This document shows, one piece after another, positions 47,835-60,437 of a stretch of DNA of 64,000 nt; within the stretch, counting starts at the first letter, position 1; each line of letters opens with the position of its first letter. The stretch is from Mesotaenium endlicherianum. Taxonomy: Eukaryota > Streptophyta > Zygnematophyceae > Zygnematales > Mesotaeniaceae. A program made the translations under genes and the position numbers. The stretch lies in contig WELA01002856.1 of the NCBI GenBank assembly GCA_009602735.1, positions 1 to 64,000 on the forward strand, written 5' to 3'. The notes beneath the pieces are model-generated. The model made no database searches. It saw only the letters and a program-made list of their open reading frames with translations, and was not told the origin of the DNA.

Positions 47835-50800
47835 TTGTCACTAGCTGCCCTTGCGGCAGGTATTATGGGTCCTGCTGAACTGGAGTCACTATGCATGCCT
47901 GACAACCAGATAAAGGAGACCATCAGCAATATAGACATGCGGAGAGTGCACACTCTGGATGCTCTTGTTCCACCTGATGTCCAACATTTCTTTGCTAAGT
48001 CAGGAGAACAATGCGAAAGTCAGGAAAAGACAGTCCCCCCTATCCTACTGCATTGCATGATTGCAGGTAGGAAGAAGAGGGCATTTGTTGACGGAGGGGC
48101 GTCACATACTTTCATCCATAAGGACTTAGTTAAGCGGCTAAGGCTGCCTACTGTCACCCAAGGGAATCAAAAAATATTCCTTGGAGATGCCTCATGTATC
48201 CCGGGAGGAATCATAACCAAGCCTATTGAGGTCCAGTTAGGTTCTGCCATTGCAGTTCTAACTGAAACGCTTACATTTGAGGTACTCAACACTGGCTTCT
48301 ATGATCTTGTGCTAGGCAAGTCCTGGCTTGATAGACATCAAGCTGAAGTGTGTTGGAGTAGAGGTACGGTTAAAGTGAGAGGAGCCAGTGATGGGAAGAC
48401 TAACTTGGCACCCACCAGTGCTCTTCCTCTTGTCCTGTATGGATGGCAAATGAAGGAAAAGGAGAGGCTTCCAGGAGGATGCAAGTTGCTGAATGCAATG
48501 AAATTCATAAAAAGCTGGAACCAGAAAGAAGACAGAATGTTCTGTCTGCTGCTATGAGAGGTACCCCCTCAACCTGAAGAAATGGTTGAGAAAAAGGTAT
48601 GCCCTCCGGCGCACCCTACTGCTGGAAAAATTGTTGCTCAGTACATTGATGTTTATAATATGCCTCCAGGACTACCTCCTAAGAGGCAAGTGGATCGCAG
48701 GACTGACTTATTACCTGGGAGTCAGCCACCCTGGCAACGCGCCTATGGCTTGTCTTATGTGGAGAGCGAAGAGTTGAAGACACAGATTGCAGAGCTTGAG
48801 GAGAATGGTTACATTTCCCCCTGTGAATCACCTTATGGCGCACCCATTCTCTTTGTTAAGAAAGAGGACGGGAGTATGCAGATATGCGTTGATTACAGAG
48901 CTCTTAACAAAATTACAGTAAAGAACAAGTATGCTTTACCCAAAATCGAGGAGTTGCTTGATACCCTGTCTGGTGCTAAGGTGTTCAGTAAGATAGATCT
49001 CAAGAGTGGTTATCATCAAATCAGAATTGCTTGGGGGGGTGAATACAAGCCTGCCTTCCGCACACGATATGGACACTATGAGTTCAACGAGATGCCATTT
49101 GGACTGACTAATGCTCCTGCAACCTTCATGGGTGCTATGAATGACATTTTTAGACCTTATATGGATAAGTTTGTGCAAGTTTTCTTGGATAATATTTTAA
49201 TCTTCTCTGAAGATGAAGCTCAGCATGCTAAGAACTTAAGGACAGTCATGGACACTCTGGTAAAAAACCCGTTGAATTTCTAGACTATGTTGTTAGCAAA
49301 GAAGGCATCAGTGTGGATCCTAAAAAAGTCCAGACCAAAAAGGACTAGCCTGTACCACAATCTCTCTCTGAAGTTAGATCCTTCCTCGGGTTGGCTAACT
49401 ACTATAGGAGATTTATTGAGAATTATTCCACAAAGGCCAGTAAACTGGCTGACCTTACTAAGAAAGACATCGGGTATGTGTGGGGGGAAGAGCAGCAGGC
49501 TGCCTTCCAGACCCTTAAAGATGCTCTTTGTTCTGCCCCAGTGCTAGCCGTGTATGACCCCAGCAAACCAGTACAGGTGGTCACTGATGCCTCTGACTTC
49601 GCCATGGGTGCTATTTTGTGGCAGCCTGCTGACAAAATCACAAAGGATGGTAAGGTACGGCAGGAGTGGCACCCTGTGTTGTATCATTCATGTACTCAAA
49701 CAGTGGAGAGCATACTTACATGGTAAAGCTTTTAAGGTGATTACAGATCATCTAGCTCTGACTCACTTTCAGAAGAAATCTAAGCTGTCAAGGAGGGAGA
49801 ACCGCTGGAGCCAGATGCTGGAGCAGTTTCAAGTCCAGATCGACTACAAACCAGGAAAGTTGAATCTTGCTGATGCACTCTCTAGAAGACCTCACCTGCA
49901 AGAAAGGAACTTTAGGCAGCATGCTGTAGAGAACGTCCTTTGTGCACTCACTTCATTAAAGGTGAAAAAGTCCTTCCTTGAACAATTTAGGAAAGCCTAC
50001 CTTTCTGACCCAACATTCGAGCCCAGCCCTATTGATAGTGTGTGTCCTGCTACTGCACTCGGGTATAGGCTTAACGGTGGGGTCTGGGTGACTGAAATCA
50101 CTTCAGGCAGGCTGAAGCTGGTCATTCCTAATAATTTGAAAATAAGGTCCCTTTTACTGAGTCAAGCACATGACAGTTTACTGGGTGGGCATTTGGGGCA
50201 GGCCAAAACTGTTGGCAAACTGGCAAAACATCATCATGGGGAGGGATTACCTTGGGAGGTCTTGAAATATGTTAAGTCCCGTGATCATGACAAAGAAATA
50301 AGTCTAGACACAAACCACTGGGGATCTCTTATAATCGCTGCCCATCCCAGCTGGACGCTGGAACCAACATCCATGGACTGGGTGGTAACACTGCCACGAA
50401 CTGCCAATGGGCATGATTCAATACTGGTAGTGGTGGATAAACTGACAAAAATGGTCATTTTCATCCCCACAACTGTCAAAGTAACTGCACTCGAAATAGC
50501 GAGACAGTTCTACAACCATGTAGTATGCCAACATGGGCTACCCTTTAATATCATCTCAAACAGAGGCTCGAAATTTACCTCTAAGTTCTGGAGAGCTTTA
50601 ATGGGGTTAATGGGAGTCAAAGAGCTGCTCAGCACAGCAAACCACCCTCAGACTGATGGGAAGACTGAAAGAACTAACCGAGTTCTGCAAGAGGTGTTGA
50701 GAGCATATATTAACCAAAAATATGATAATTGGGATGACCTGTTGCCTCAAATCCAGTTTGCGGTCAACAGAGCGGTGCACGCGTCAACGGGCAAGACTCC

Positions 50801-51472
50801 TTTTGAACTGAGTCTGGGTAGAGTCTCTAAGTTTCCTTTAGATGTACTAGGGGAGTCTTTAACTCACCCTGAAGGGATTGACAATCTGGTCTCCCTTCGA
50901 TTAACCCAGGAGTTTGCTGACACCCTGTCAGCAATCCAACAGAACCTGCACAAAGTCCAGGAAAACCAACAAGAAAATACGCTAACCAGCACCGTCGAGA
51001 ACTTACATTTTCTTAGGGCAATTTGGTCAAACTGCATTCTCAGCTCCTGTACCTGCCTGGTGTGGTCAAGAAAATGCTTGGTCCTGTCAAGGTCGGTCCA
51101 TATTCGGTGGTGCGCCGTGTCGGTCAGAATGCTTACAAACTGAACATTTCAGTAGAATACAAGGGTCACCCGGTCTTTAATGTCTCCTTCCTCGAACCAT
51201 ACATTAAGGGCGACACGTTGTTCACAAGTCGGTTACCTGTGCAACCGGGACCGATCCCCGCTGTCCGGGATGGTGACCCTCAGGAATATGAGGTCGAGGA
51301 CATTTTAGACGCTCGCTCTGTCCGTAGATCATCTAAATATGTCATGAAGTACCTGGTCAGATGGAAGGGTTACGATGCCTCTGGGGACACTTCGGAATTT
51401 AAAGACCAGCTGACCAATGCCAAAGGGGCGTTGAAACGGTTCCACCTTCGGGCGACTGGCACACTTCCCTAA
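47835..51472 (+). pseudogene. D pol (PR-RT-RH-IN-chromodomain)
   Basis: Protease FVDGGASHTFIHKDL near 48085; [19 protein letters not shown] and [16 protein letters not shown] near 48880-49030; RNase [14 protein letters not shown] near 49575; integrase NHPQTDGKTERTNRVLQ near 50640; chromodomain EYEVEDILDARSVRRSSK and YLVRWKGYDASGDTSEF near 51285-51400. Part of a broken element. Confidence 0.88.
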
Positions 51473-51829
51473 CTGTCATTTTAGTGGACATGGACAGGTG
51501 ACAGGAGGTCCTGTCTCCATATACGTCGGAGAGGAATGTGACAGTTAGTGACAGATAGCGACAATTGTGACAGGCAGCCCATCTTTAAACTTAAGTTGGA
51601 GGGAGTGTGTTCCATTTCGGGATCAGCCAGGCGAATTTATAACGATACTACACACTCAACCTGCGCTCATACTCACTTTCTCTCTCTAACTCATTTCTCT
51701 CTTATACTCACTCACACAAGGTACTACACACTAGGGACTCCCCCTATCACGTTCTTCTTATTCACGGGCACTTAGTAGCGGCAAAGTGTCATGACATCAG
51801 TGACTGCATTGTGTTTATGATTAAGCAGG

Positions 51830-53433
51830 ATGACTCAGAAGTCAGAGCTTAAGAGGAGGAGAAGAGCGAAAGAGACACACGCAGAATACATGCAATTTCA
51901 TGGCGACATCGAATCATCCACCATCTCTGCTCGGGAATCACAACGACTCCAACAACAGCGGGAGGCACAGATGAAGAAGGAGGAGGAGGAGCAAGCCAGG
52001 CGGAGGCAGGAAGAACTGGACAAAAAAGCTGCAGAGGAGGCCAAGAAGGCGGAAGAGGAGAGGCAAGCTGAGGAGAGGCGGAAGTAGCAGGCTGACGAAG
52101 AAGAACAAAGGAGAATCAGCAGCTACCGCTACACAGTGCTGGGCAAGAAGTTTTATCTACTAGAGGATGCCTTAAAGTTTGCCCAGAGACGTCGCAATGA
52201 GGCACAGCAGGAAATCCTGCAGAGGGCAGGGGAGACATCTGAAAACTTCGACAAGTATATAGAGGTCAGCACAAGACTCATCCTCTACCACGATTATGCC
52301 AGGATGGTAGAATATACGGTCAAAGAGGCCAAGGCAATGGCCCAGATGAATGAAACAGGATCTGTATCGATTCCGGGTATCTAGGGGAAAAATAGGGTCA
52401 TCAAGATGATCCCTATGGACGCGGACAGCTTTAAGGACTCTACATTCCATAACAGGTTCAAGGCCATGTATAATGAGGTGGAGAGAAGAGGCTAGGAATT
52501 TGTAGCGAGGAAAACCAGTCAGCTGGACTTTGCAGGGCACTGGTACCCTTGTACTCCAAAAAAGACAGACCCTGCCTTCTTCCAGAAACCCACCGATTGG
52601 CGGTGGATGAACATCAACATGAGGGACCAGCAAAATGACAAGGCAAGGGAGGAAGACTTCCTAATGGATCTACAGAGGAACATTATGTTGCCTCCTCATA
52701 TTGCCGCTTGGGACCCAAGACTGGATGGAGTAAGAGATTGCATGAGCCAAGAAATGCAGGAGGACAGGAGCAGGGCCTGTGAGTCATTCTCTAAAGGGGA
52801 GCACGCTTATGCCAAATGGGCAAGCAAGCAGGGAGAAAAGGACCTGTATGCGGTCCGGACTCAACAGCCCCCACCAGCACCCAAAAGGGGAAGGTCAGTG
52901 GGATATTCTTTTTCTCGGGAAGAGCTGGAGCAGCTGACAAAAGAGACCCCAGCAGTCTCAGAGGAACCAGGGGAAGGAGAGGAGGAGGGGTCGGAGGAAG
53001 AAGAAGAGGAAGGCGAGGAGGAGGACATTAGCCCCGCTGTGATCCTGACACCTGCCACATCTCCTGTAAGGGAGAAGACTGGGTTGGCCTTAAAAAACAG
53101 CTCGTTGAAGAGGAAGATATCACTTGGCTGGGACCTGCCAAAGGACAAAGCCCATCTGCAGGCACAGAGATCCAGTCAGACAGGGCAGACAGGAGGGCTG
53201 CTAGAGAGATAGCCAGAGGCCTGCCAGCATCTCCCTCGCAGAGAGGGCATGTGCCCTTGGCTCATGTCATGCAACATCCTTCTGGGATGCCGGTATATGT
53301 ACCTGTCAGTTTGAGGGCTGCCCAGGAGAAGGTTGCCTCCATTCAGTTTCAGACTGTGCAGGAGGAAACAACCCAGTTTCTACGTTCTCCGCGGGGACCC
53401 TACGCGGATCCTCCAGGCTTCAGGAGACCCTAA
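51830..53433 (+). pseudogene. D copy of the extra ORF behind the chromodomain
   Basis: Homologous along its whole length to the F ORF at 30644-32248: MTQKSEL start, charged coiled coil, YTVLGKKFYLLEDALKFAQ, NIMLPPHIAAWDPRLDGVRD, acidic patch, and MPLAHVMQHPSGMPVYVPVS near the end. It begins about 360 bases after the chromodomain. Part of a broken element. Function unknown. Confidence 0.75.
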
Positions 53434-53657
53434 GACTGGAGGAGGTCTGGCTCCGCTGACCATGGGGCCCCAGGAACATCTCCTTCCTAATGGCAATAGG
53501 CTAAGGAGGGGAGAGCATGCTGTTACTAGTAACCCCCACCGTTAGGTTTCAAGGTTGAAGCAAAAGATGTTGGAAGTCAGATCACCACTTTCAGCTAGAG
53601 GGACCATGTATCCAGTGTTAGTTTTGTCGAGGGGACAACCTGTTAAGTTACAGGAAT

Positions 53658-54176
53658 TGTAATGAATCGGTATATTGGTAGATATAATTTTCATTTAAAT
53701 ATTATAATTAAATAAGTTCAGCCTGCTGAACTTTAGCTAATAATCAGTTTGTTGGACTTTTTATAATTATCAGTTTAATGACTCAGCCGGGAACAGCTGG
53801 CTGAAGTCAAATTAGGTTAGCTTGCTGACACATTCTTTGACAGCCAACTGACTTCCGTACTCGGTAGCAGCAAACTGCCTAGATATGCATCTAAGTGTAG
53901 TGTGCTAGATGAATGGCCAGATGACATCCTTGGGATGGATGGCGATTCGGGATGATGGGAGATGGTGGTGGATTTAATTAACCAAGGTCCTACCAACGCG
54001 GTTAACTCCCGGGTAGGCGGTGCCATCGCACTGGTGTTGAACAGTAAACTCATTTCATGTACATATGCTAGGTATTGCTCTCAAGTTTGGCATTCGGAAA
54101 CGAGGCCAACTCTCTTGTAAAGCTTACTGAGAGAGAGAGATCTGAATCCAAGGCGAGAAGCCATTGATATGCATTG
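53658..54176 (+). repeat. D 3' LTR, first part
   Basis: Matches 45569-46093. The final CATTG (54172-54176) is the left target copy of element E; the LTR continues at 60231-60432. Confidence 0.92.
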
Positions 54177-54920
54177 TGTAAGGTCATAGGTTTATGAAGT
54201 GCATTTTTGAGTATCATGAAAGTATGTTTTGATTGTATAGTAGTGTAGAGTGCATTTTTGTGGTCATTTTGATATAAAGTTCATCGAATTTGGTCAAGTA
54301 TTGAGAGAGTTATGGATTTCCGAAGTTTAATTAGTTTTGAGGTCGGTTGACGACTGTCCTTAATTCGCGGTGAGCGCGACCGTCGGATTGACCGACAGCG
54401 TCGAGCGATCTGGCCCGTTAGACTGAACTCGAACCTTCACGTAAGTTCGGCTGACGCGGAGTGCCGACTAGGTCGATTTACCTAGAAGTTTCGGTTTAGC
54501 CTAGCGCGTCTAAGATAGAATATTCTAGTAATGTCGATGCATGTATGTGGACGTCAATTCGGCCCGACACGTCAGATTAGACTGATCTGGCTTACTCACG
54601 AATATTCTGGAAGGGACGATTTGACGAACACTTAGGAAAATCCGTAGCTTCCTCCTAGGGAGGAGCACTTAGGCAGAAAATTATAAATAGGCATAACTTC
54701 TTTGTTTCTTATCAGTTTTCACTTCTGTAAATTTCTACGGGTTTGTAATGACAAGGCCTTTCATCCTACATCATTTGTGAGCAGTTTCCTGCTACTCAAA
54801 ATGTTGAGTAATTTTCCTAAGCTTTGTTAGTGATATGCCGCTGCACTCTCTAGTATGATGGCAACTAGTTCCTTTCCTCGTGAGTCACTACGCTTCCACT
54901 AGGGCACTCTGCCCCTTTCA
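54177..54920 (+). repeat. E 5' LTR
   Basis: 744 bases TGTAAGG...CCCTTTCA. TATAAATA lies at 54682-54689, about 240 bases before the LTR end, as a likely promoter box. Confidence 0.95.
54682..54689 (+). promoter_or_regulatory. TATA box in the E LTR
   Basis: TATAAATA within AAAATTATAAATAGGC. The same box occurs in all four E/G LTRs (35617, about 41043, 54682, about 59946). Confidence 0.6.
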
Positions 54921-54957
54921 TCTGGTATCGGAGCAGGGCTAGTTTGCATATTATATT

Positions 54958-55989
54958 ATGGAGTCGCAGCCGGCAGCTGGAGGAGGCGAACATGTCGAGC
55001 ATGTTGAGCGCGCGGGGCAGCAGGCAGCACCAACAATGACCAGAGAGCAACAAGAGATGCAGGCGATGCTAAGGCAAATGGCAAATGCAATTGGAGGAGA
55101 AGTCTACACCCAGTTTCAACAAAATATGCGCGCGGAGGTGGAGAGAATGGTGCGAGTTGTTATGGGGAACGCCGCTTCGACGAGTTCGGCACCTGCACCT
55201 GTTGTACCACCGATTCATGTTAACCCAGTGGTGCAACCAGTTATTCCACCCGCATCAGGAGTGCGTGCACCTAAGCCTGAAGTTTATACTGGAAAGTGTG
55301 GATCGCCGCCTGTTCATCAATGGATTTTTGGAGTGAAGAAGTTTATGGAGTATTCTGCGCTCACGCCCGACAGGCAAGTCGCCTTTGTCATAACTTTGCT
55401 GCAGAAGAGTGCTGGAGCTTGGTATGAACGAGAAGAGCAGCTGTCTGGAGTTCCTGCTACTGTTGATCAGCTATTTGAAGGCTTGAAGAGGCAATTTCAA
55501 CCTATTGCACCCGAGGCTACCGCTCGAGATCTATTGGTGCGCCTTCGTCAACGAGGAAGCGTTCAGGAGTATGTATCGCGCTTCAACGAGCTGGTGCTTC
55601 AATGTCCATCCATGCACGAGTCGGAGATGATGGACAAGTTCAAGAGGGGACTCAAGCCAACTGTGGCCAAGGAAGTGGCGCTCAAGGACCCTACCAGTCT
55701 TGGAGAAATGATGGCATTGGCAACAAGGGTCGACGCTGTGGAGTATAGTCAGAGGCAGTGGGGCAGCCACAACTTTGGAGGATATCGACACTTTGGATCT
55801 CAAGCGCCAAGCACGAGTGTTCAAGGTCCAGTACCCATGGAGTTGGGACTTGTGCAGTACCAGCGCAGGCAGCAGAATTTCAAGCCGAGAGGACCGTGCT
55901 ATAGTTGCGGCAAGCTTGGACATCTGGCTCGAGACTGTCATGTGAAGGCGAAGCAACCTCAACAGCAGGAAAAAGGAGGATGCCAATAA
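54958..55989 (+). CDS. gag: E gag
   Basis: 343 residues, starting 38 bases after the LTR, just past the primer site. Contains a capsid-like centre ([62 protein letters not shown]) and a CCHC zinc knuckle, [14 protein letters not shown], near residue 315. Gag proteins build the particle in which reverse transcription takes place. Confidence 0.93.
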   Translation: MESQPAAGGGEHVEHVERAGQQAAPTMTREQQEMQAMLRQMANAIGGEVYTQFQQNMRAEVERMVRVVMGNAASTSSAPAPVVPPIHVNPVVQPVIPPASGVRAPKPEVYTGKCGSPPVHQWIFGVKKFMEYSALTPDRQVAFVITLLQKSAGAWYEREEQLSGVPATVDQLFEGLKRQFQPIAPEATARDLLVRLRQRGSVQEYVSRFNELVLQCPSMHESEMMDKFKRGLKPTVAKEVALKDPTSLGEMMALATRVDAVEYSQRQWGSHNFGGYRHFGSQAPSTSVQGPVPMELGLVQYQRRQQNFKPRGPCYSCGKLGHLARDCHVKAKQPQQQEKGGCQ

Positions 55990-58900
55990 GTCGTATGGTC
56001 GACAGTGGCGCAAGTGCAAACTTTGTGCACAAGAAGCTGGTGAAAGAGTGGCGAGTCCCTGTGCAGGAGAATCATGAGCCTAAGGAGGCAATTTTGGCGA
56101 ATGGGCAGAGACTCAAGTGTGGTGCACCTACGGAAGCTATTCACGTGGAAGTAGCGGGGCACCAGAGTACTGAAGTTATGGAGCAGGCAGAGGTAGGTCA
56201 CCATGAGGTGATATTGGGCCGACCATGGCTGAGGAAAGCCAACCCTCAAGTGCACTGGAGCACAGGACAAGTGAAAGTCCAAGGGCGTGATGGTCGAATG
56301 GAGACAGCGAAACAGGTGGAGGTAGATACGACCACAAGTAACTGTCTTCTGTCGAGCCTGCAAGTTAAGAAGCTATGCAGGGCGAATCAGGTGAAGGAGA
56401 TGTACCTTGTTTCGGTGGCCCTGGCCAGGTCATCAGATGGAGCAAGCGTGAATCCTAACAGCCTGGGCGAATGTACATCGCCGGAGGAGCAAGTAGTGGT
56501 GTCTGATCCCCTTGCTCAGAAGGAGCAGAGCCCAACTGCTCAAGAGAAGAAGCCTGCTGAGATGCCTGCCCAAATTAAGGCGCTGTTGGAGGAGTTCAAG
56601 TGCGTGTTTCCTGAGGAACTACCTACAGGATTACCTCCACAGAGAGCTATGGAGCACAAGATTGAGTTGGAACCAGGGAGCAAGCCACCAGTGAGACCCG
56701 CCTATCGACAATCGTTTGCGGAGTTGGATGAGTTAAAGAAGCAACTGACGGAGTTATTGGAGAAGGGATTCATCCGACCCAGCGAGTCTCCATTTGCAGC
56801 GCCAGTCTTATTTGTGAAGAAGAAGGATGGGACTATGAGGATGTGTGTCGACTACCGGGCACTCAACAAGGTCACCATCAAGAACAGGTACCCACTTCCA
56901 CGAGTGGACGAGTTGATTGACAGGCTTGTCGGGGCGAAGTATTTCTCGAAGATCGATTTGAGGAGTGGCTATCACCAGGTACGGATTGCGGAAGGAGACG
57001 TTCAGAAGACTGCTTTCAGAACTCGCTATGGTTTGTTTGAGTTCACAGTCATGCCTTTTGGATTGACCAATGCACCTGCTACATTCATGGGACTCATGAA
57101 TAGTATCTTCAGACCCTACTTGGACCAGTTTGTGGTGGTATTTTTGGACGACATCCTGATCTATTCGAAGACCTTGGAGGAGCATGTGGGGCATCTGAGG
57201 AAGGTGTTGGAGGTCTTGAGAGATCAAAAGCTGTATGGGAAGATGAGCAAGTGCGACTTCTGTCTCAAGGAGGTCGAGTTTCTTGGACACATAGTGGGAG
57301 CTGAAGGAGTCAAGGTGGAGCAGAAGAAGGTGCAAGCAGTCAGAGATTGGCCGGTACCTGCTGATATTCATCAACTCAGGAGTTTCCTCGGCATGGCGAA
57401 TTATTATCGACGTTTCATTGAAGGATTTGCCAAGGTGTGTGCACCGCTCACGGACATGTTGAAGAAGCAGGAGAAGTGGCTATGGGGTGACAAGGAGCAG
57501 CAAGCCTTTGAGAAGATTAAGGAGCTGTTGACACAGGCACCTGTGTTGGCAATTGCAAGTCCAGAGCTTCCTTTCACCATCATCACGGACGCATCAAATT
57601 TCGCAGTGGGAGCCATTCTTCTCCAGGACCAGGGCAAAGGATTGCAGCCTGTGGCATATGAGAGCAGGAAGTTGAGTCCTGCTGAGCAAAACTATGCAGC
57701 ACACGAGCGGGAGATGTTGGCTATTATCCAGGCTTTGAGGATTTGGCGATGTTATGTGGACGGCCGGAAGGTGTTCATCAAGACCGACCACAAGAGCTTG
57801 GAGAAGTTTATGACGCAGCCAACGTTGACACCAAGACAGGCAAGGTGGATGGAGTTTCTGCAACAGTTCGACCACAAGATTGAGTACTTACCTGGGAAGA
57901 TCAACCCTGCAGACGCTTTATCCAGGAGGTGTGACCTTGCAGCTGTCTCAGTCATCAAGGAGAATATGGACTTCAAGGAGAAGCTTCAAAGAGGTTATGA
58001 GGAGGACCCAGAGTTTGCTGATGGTGGAGCAGCTGAGTCCAACTCGAGTATGCAGAAGAAGGACGGCATATGGTATTATGGTGATTCCAAGAGAGTGGTG
58101 GTACCTGACATCAAGGAGCTACGAGACTTACTACTTGCGGAGCATCATGACTGCTTATATGCTGGACACTTTGGAAGCGAGAAGACGGCAAGCGTGCTGA
58201 AGCGGGAATACTACTGGAGAAATATGGACAAGGACATCGAGGAGTGGATCAGGAGTTGCGATGCGTGCCAGAGAAACAAGACACCAAATCAAAAGAAGGG
58301 AGGTACATTGCAGCCCCTGCCTATTCCAGAGTATCCTTGGGAGCAGATTGCTATGGACTTCATCACATCGTTACCAGTCAGTGGTCAAGGGCACGATGCA
58401 GTATGGGTTGTGTCTGACAGACTCAGCAAGATGGCTCACTTCATTCCCATGAAGGAGACTTCTACGGCAGCAGATGTGGCACGGCTATTCTTTGATCATA
58501 TTTTCAGGCTACATGGGTTGCCGAAGGTGATTGTTTCAGATCGGGATCCAAGGTTTACTAGCAACTTTTGGCGGTCATTGTTTACTTTGATGGGGACCAA
58601 GCTGAGTATGAGCACTTCCTATCACCCTCAGACAGACGGGCAGAGTGAGAGGCTCAACAGAACTCTGCAAGAGGTGCTCAGGAGTTTCACTATGGAGGAC
58701 CCTTCAGAGTGGGACAAGAAGCTGCCAGGATTGGAGTTTGCCTACAACAACAGCATGCAGGGATCGACCAAGCAGTCACCATTCGCTATGGTTTATGGGA
58801 GAGAAGTATATCATCCAGGGAACATCTTGTTGGAGAAGGCCAAGGAGACTCAGGTTCCTACTACACAAGCTTTTATGGAGCAGATGGCCAAGACTTGGGA

Positions 58901-59453
58901 TATGGCGAAGACGTGTATTCGGAAGGCACAACAAGAGCAGGTCAAGCATGCTAACAAGCACAGGAGGGAAGTGACATTCCAAGTGGGCGACAAAGTACTC
59001 TTGTCCACAGAGAACCTACCTTTCACAGGCAAGAGGAAACTGCGGGCACGGTTTACAGGTCCCTTTGTAGTGCTCAAGCAGGTGAATCCAGTGGCCTACA
59101 AGTTGGAACTTCCTTCAGGCTGGCGTATCCATGATGTGTTCCATGTCAGTTGTCTGCGGCCATACGTTGACCCGAATGAAGGACATCCAGGACGACTACC
59201 TACACCGCCACCACCGGTCGAGATCGATGATGTATTGGAGTATGAAGTGGAGGCGATTGTCGGCGATCGACGAGTCAAGCGAGGTCAACGATTTGTCCAA
59301 GAGTATCTGGTCAAGTGGAAAGGCTACCATGCGGACGACAACACTTGGGAGCCAGAGGCCAACTTGACTCATTGTAAGAGTAAGTTGAGACGTTATCTGC
59401 AGAATGCGTCGAGGACGTCGCATCTTGAGGAGGGGGATGATGTAAGGTCATAG
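55905..59453 (+). CDS. pol: E pol polyprotein (PR-RT-RH-IN-chromodomain)
   Basis: About 1180 residues, open in the -1 frame relative to gag with 85 bases of overlap, so expression by -1 frameshifting is likely. Protease [10 protein letters not shown] at about residues 30-39; [11 protein letters not shown] near 57145; RNase [15 protein letters not shown] near 57585; integrase zinc site [11 protein letters not shown] and core [28 protein letters not shown]; chromodomain EYEVEAIVG...[17 protein letters not shown] at about 59235-59355. The stop lies 13 bases inside the 3' LTR, so the coding end and the polypurine tract overlap. Confidence 0.95.
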   Translation: MRQAWTSGSRLSCEGEATSTAGKRRMPISRMVDSGASANFVHKKLVKEWRVPVQENHEPKEAILANGQRLKCGAPTEAIHVEVAGHQSTEVMEQAEVGHHEVILGRPWLRKANPQVHWSTGQVKVQGRDGRMETAKQVEVDTTTSNCLLSSLQVKKLCRANQVKEMYLVSVALARSSDGASVNPNSLGECTSPEEQVVVSDPLAQKEQSPTAQEKKPAEMPAQIKALLEEFKCVFPEELPTGLPPQRAMEHKIELEPGSKPPVRPAYRQSFAELDELKKQLTELLEKGFIRPSESPFAAPVLFVKKKDGTMRMCVDYRALNKVTIKNRYPLPRVDELIDRLVGAKYFSKIDLRSGYHQVRIAEGDVQKTAFRTRYGLFEFTVMPFGLTNAPATFMGLMNSIFRPYLDQFVVVFLDDILIYSKTLEEHVGHLRKVLEVLRDQKLYGKMSKCDFCLKEVEFLGHIVGAEGVKVEQKKVQAVRDWPVPADIHQLRSFLGMANYYRRFIEGFAKVCAPLTDMLKKQEKWLWGDKEQQAFEKIKELLTQAPVLAIASPELPFTIITDASNFAVGAILLQDQGKGLQPVAYESRKLSPAEQNYAAHEREMLAIIQALRIWRCYVDGRKVFIKTDHKSLEKFMTQPTLTPRQARWMEFLQQFDHKIEYLPGKINPADALSRRCDLAAVSVIKENMDFKEKLQRGYEEDPEFADGGAAESNSSMQKKDGIWYYGDSKRVVVPDIKELRDLLLAEHHDCLYAGHFGSEKTASVLKREYYWRNMDKDIEEWIRSCDACQRNKTPNQKKGGTLQPLPIPEYPWEQIAMDFITSLPVSGQGHDAVWVVSDRLSKMAHFIPMKETSTAADVARLFFDHIFRLHGLPKVIVSDRDPRFTSNFWRSLFTLMGTKLSMSTSYHPQTDGQSERLNRTLQEVLRSFTMEDPSEWDKKLPGLEFAYNNSMQGSTKQSPFAMVYGREVYHPGNILLEKAKETQVPTTQAFMEQMAKTWDMAKTCIRKAQQEQVKHANKHRREVTFQVGDKVLLSTENLPFTGKRKLRARFTGPFVVLKQVNPVAYKLELPSGWRIHDVFHVSCLRPYVDPNEGHPGRLPTPPPPVEIDDVLEYEVEAIVGDRRVKRGQRFVQEYLVKWKGYHADDNTWEPEANLTHCKSKLRRYLQNASRTSHLEEGDDVRS

Positions 59454-60225
59454 GTTTATAAAGTGCATTTTTGAGTATCATGAAAGTATGTTTTGATTGT
59501 ATAGTAGTGTAGAGTGCATTTTGGTGGTCATTTTGATATAAAGTTCATCGAATTTGGTCAAGTATTGAGAGAGTTACGGATTTCTGAAGTTTAATTAGTT
59601 TTGAGGTCGGTTGACGACTGTCCTTAATTCGCGGTGAGCGCGACCGTCGGATTGACCGACAGCGTCGAGCGATCTGGCCCGTTAGAATGAACTCGAACCT
59701 TCACGTAAGTTCGGCTGACGCGGAGTGCCGACTAGGTCGATTTACCTAGAAGTTTCGGTTTAGCCTAGCGCGTCTAAGATAGAATATTCTAGTAATGTCG
59801 ATGCATGTATGTGGACGTCAATTCGGCCCGACACGTCAGATTAGACTGATCTGGCTTACTCACGAATATTCTGGAAGGGACGATTTGACGAACACTTAGG
59901 AAAATCCGTAGCTTCCTCCTAGGGAGGAGCACTTAGGCAGAAAATTATAAATAGGCATAACTTCTTTGTTTCTTATCAGTTTTCACTTCTGTAAATTTCT
60001 ACGGGTCTGTAATGACAAGGCNTTCACTTCTGTAAATTTCTACGGGTCTGTAATGACAAGGCCTTTCATCCTACATCATTTGTGAGCAGTTTCCTGCTAC
60101 TCAAAATGTTGAGTAATTTTCCTAAGCTTTGTTAGTGATATGCCGCTGCACTCTCTAGTATGATGGCAACTAGTTCCTTTCCTCGTGAGTCACTACGCTT
60201 CCACTAGGGCACTCTGCCCCTTTCA
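59441..60225 (+). repeat. E 3' LTR
   Basis: Pairs with 54177-54920. The extra length comes from a duplicated stretch around the single N at 60022. Confidence 0.93.
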
Positions 60226-60230
60226 CATTG

Positions 60231-60432
60231 TCTCTTAGCCTTGCTTATGTGTGAGTTTACTGATTGCATTATTGATGCTAGTTTACTACCATTTGACTTA
60301 CGACTATTGTCTACTGCTAGTGTGTTGTCTTTTGCTATTTAATCGATAAACAGAAAATACCATAAAGATTACTTGCTGATATAAAGATCTTCATTAATTG
60401 TTCATCGCCTTTTAGTAAGTCCATTCATTTCA
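60231..60432 (+). repeat. D 3' LTR, second part
   Basis: Matches 46094-46293 (TTTGACTTACGA, GATTACTTGCTGATATAAAGATCTTC) and ends TTTCA before the CATAT target copy. Confidence 0.92.
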
Positions 60433-60437
60433 CATAT

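Larger units (their letters stand above)
54177..60225 (+). mobile_element. Ty3/gypsy chromodomain element E, looks whole
   Basis: 6.05 kb inserted in the D 3' LTR; target duplication CATTG (54172-54176, 60226-60230). LTRs differ at about six sites (0.8%), the youngest in the nest. Primer site TGGTATCGGAGC at 54923; polypurine tract GAGGAGGGGGA before 59441. gag and pol are each open, in overlapping frames. I see no clear break; the 3' LTR contains an assembly N. Confidence 0.95.
45569..60432 (+). mobile_element. Ty3/gypsy element D with extra 3' ORF (holds E)
   Basis: Plus orientation in the B 5' LTR; target duplication CATAC (45564-45568) and CATAT (60433-60437, one base different). 5' LTR 45569-46293; 3' LTR 53658-54176 resuming at 60231-60432 around E. 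Order: gag, protease, RT, RNase H, integrase, chromodomain, extra ORF. Broken, with roughly eight breaks. The LTRs differ by about 9% by hand count. Confidence 0.9.
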
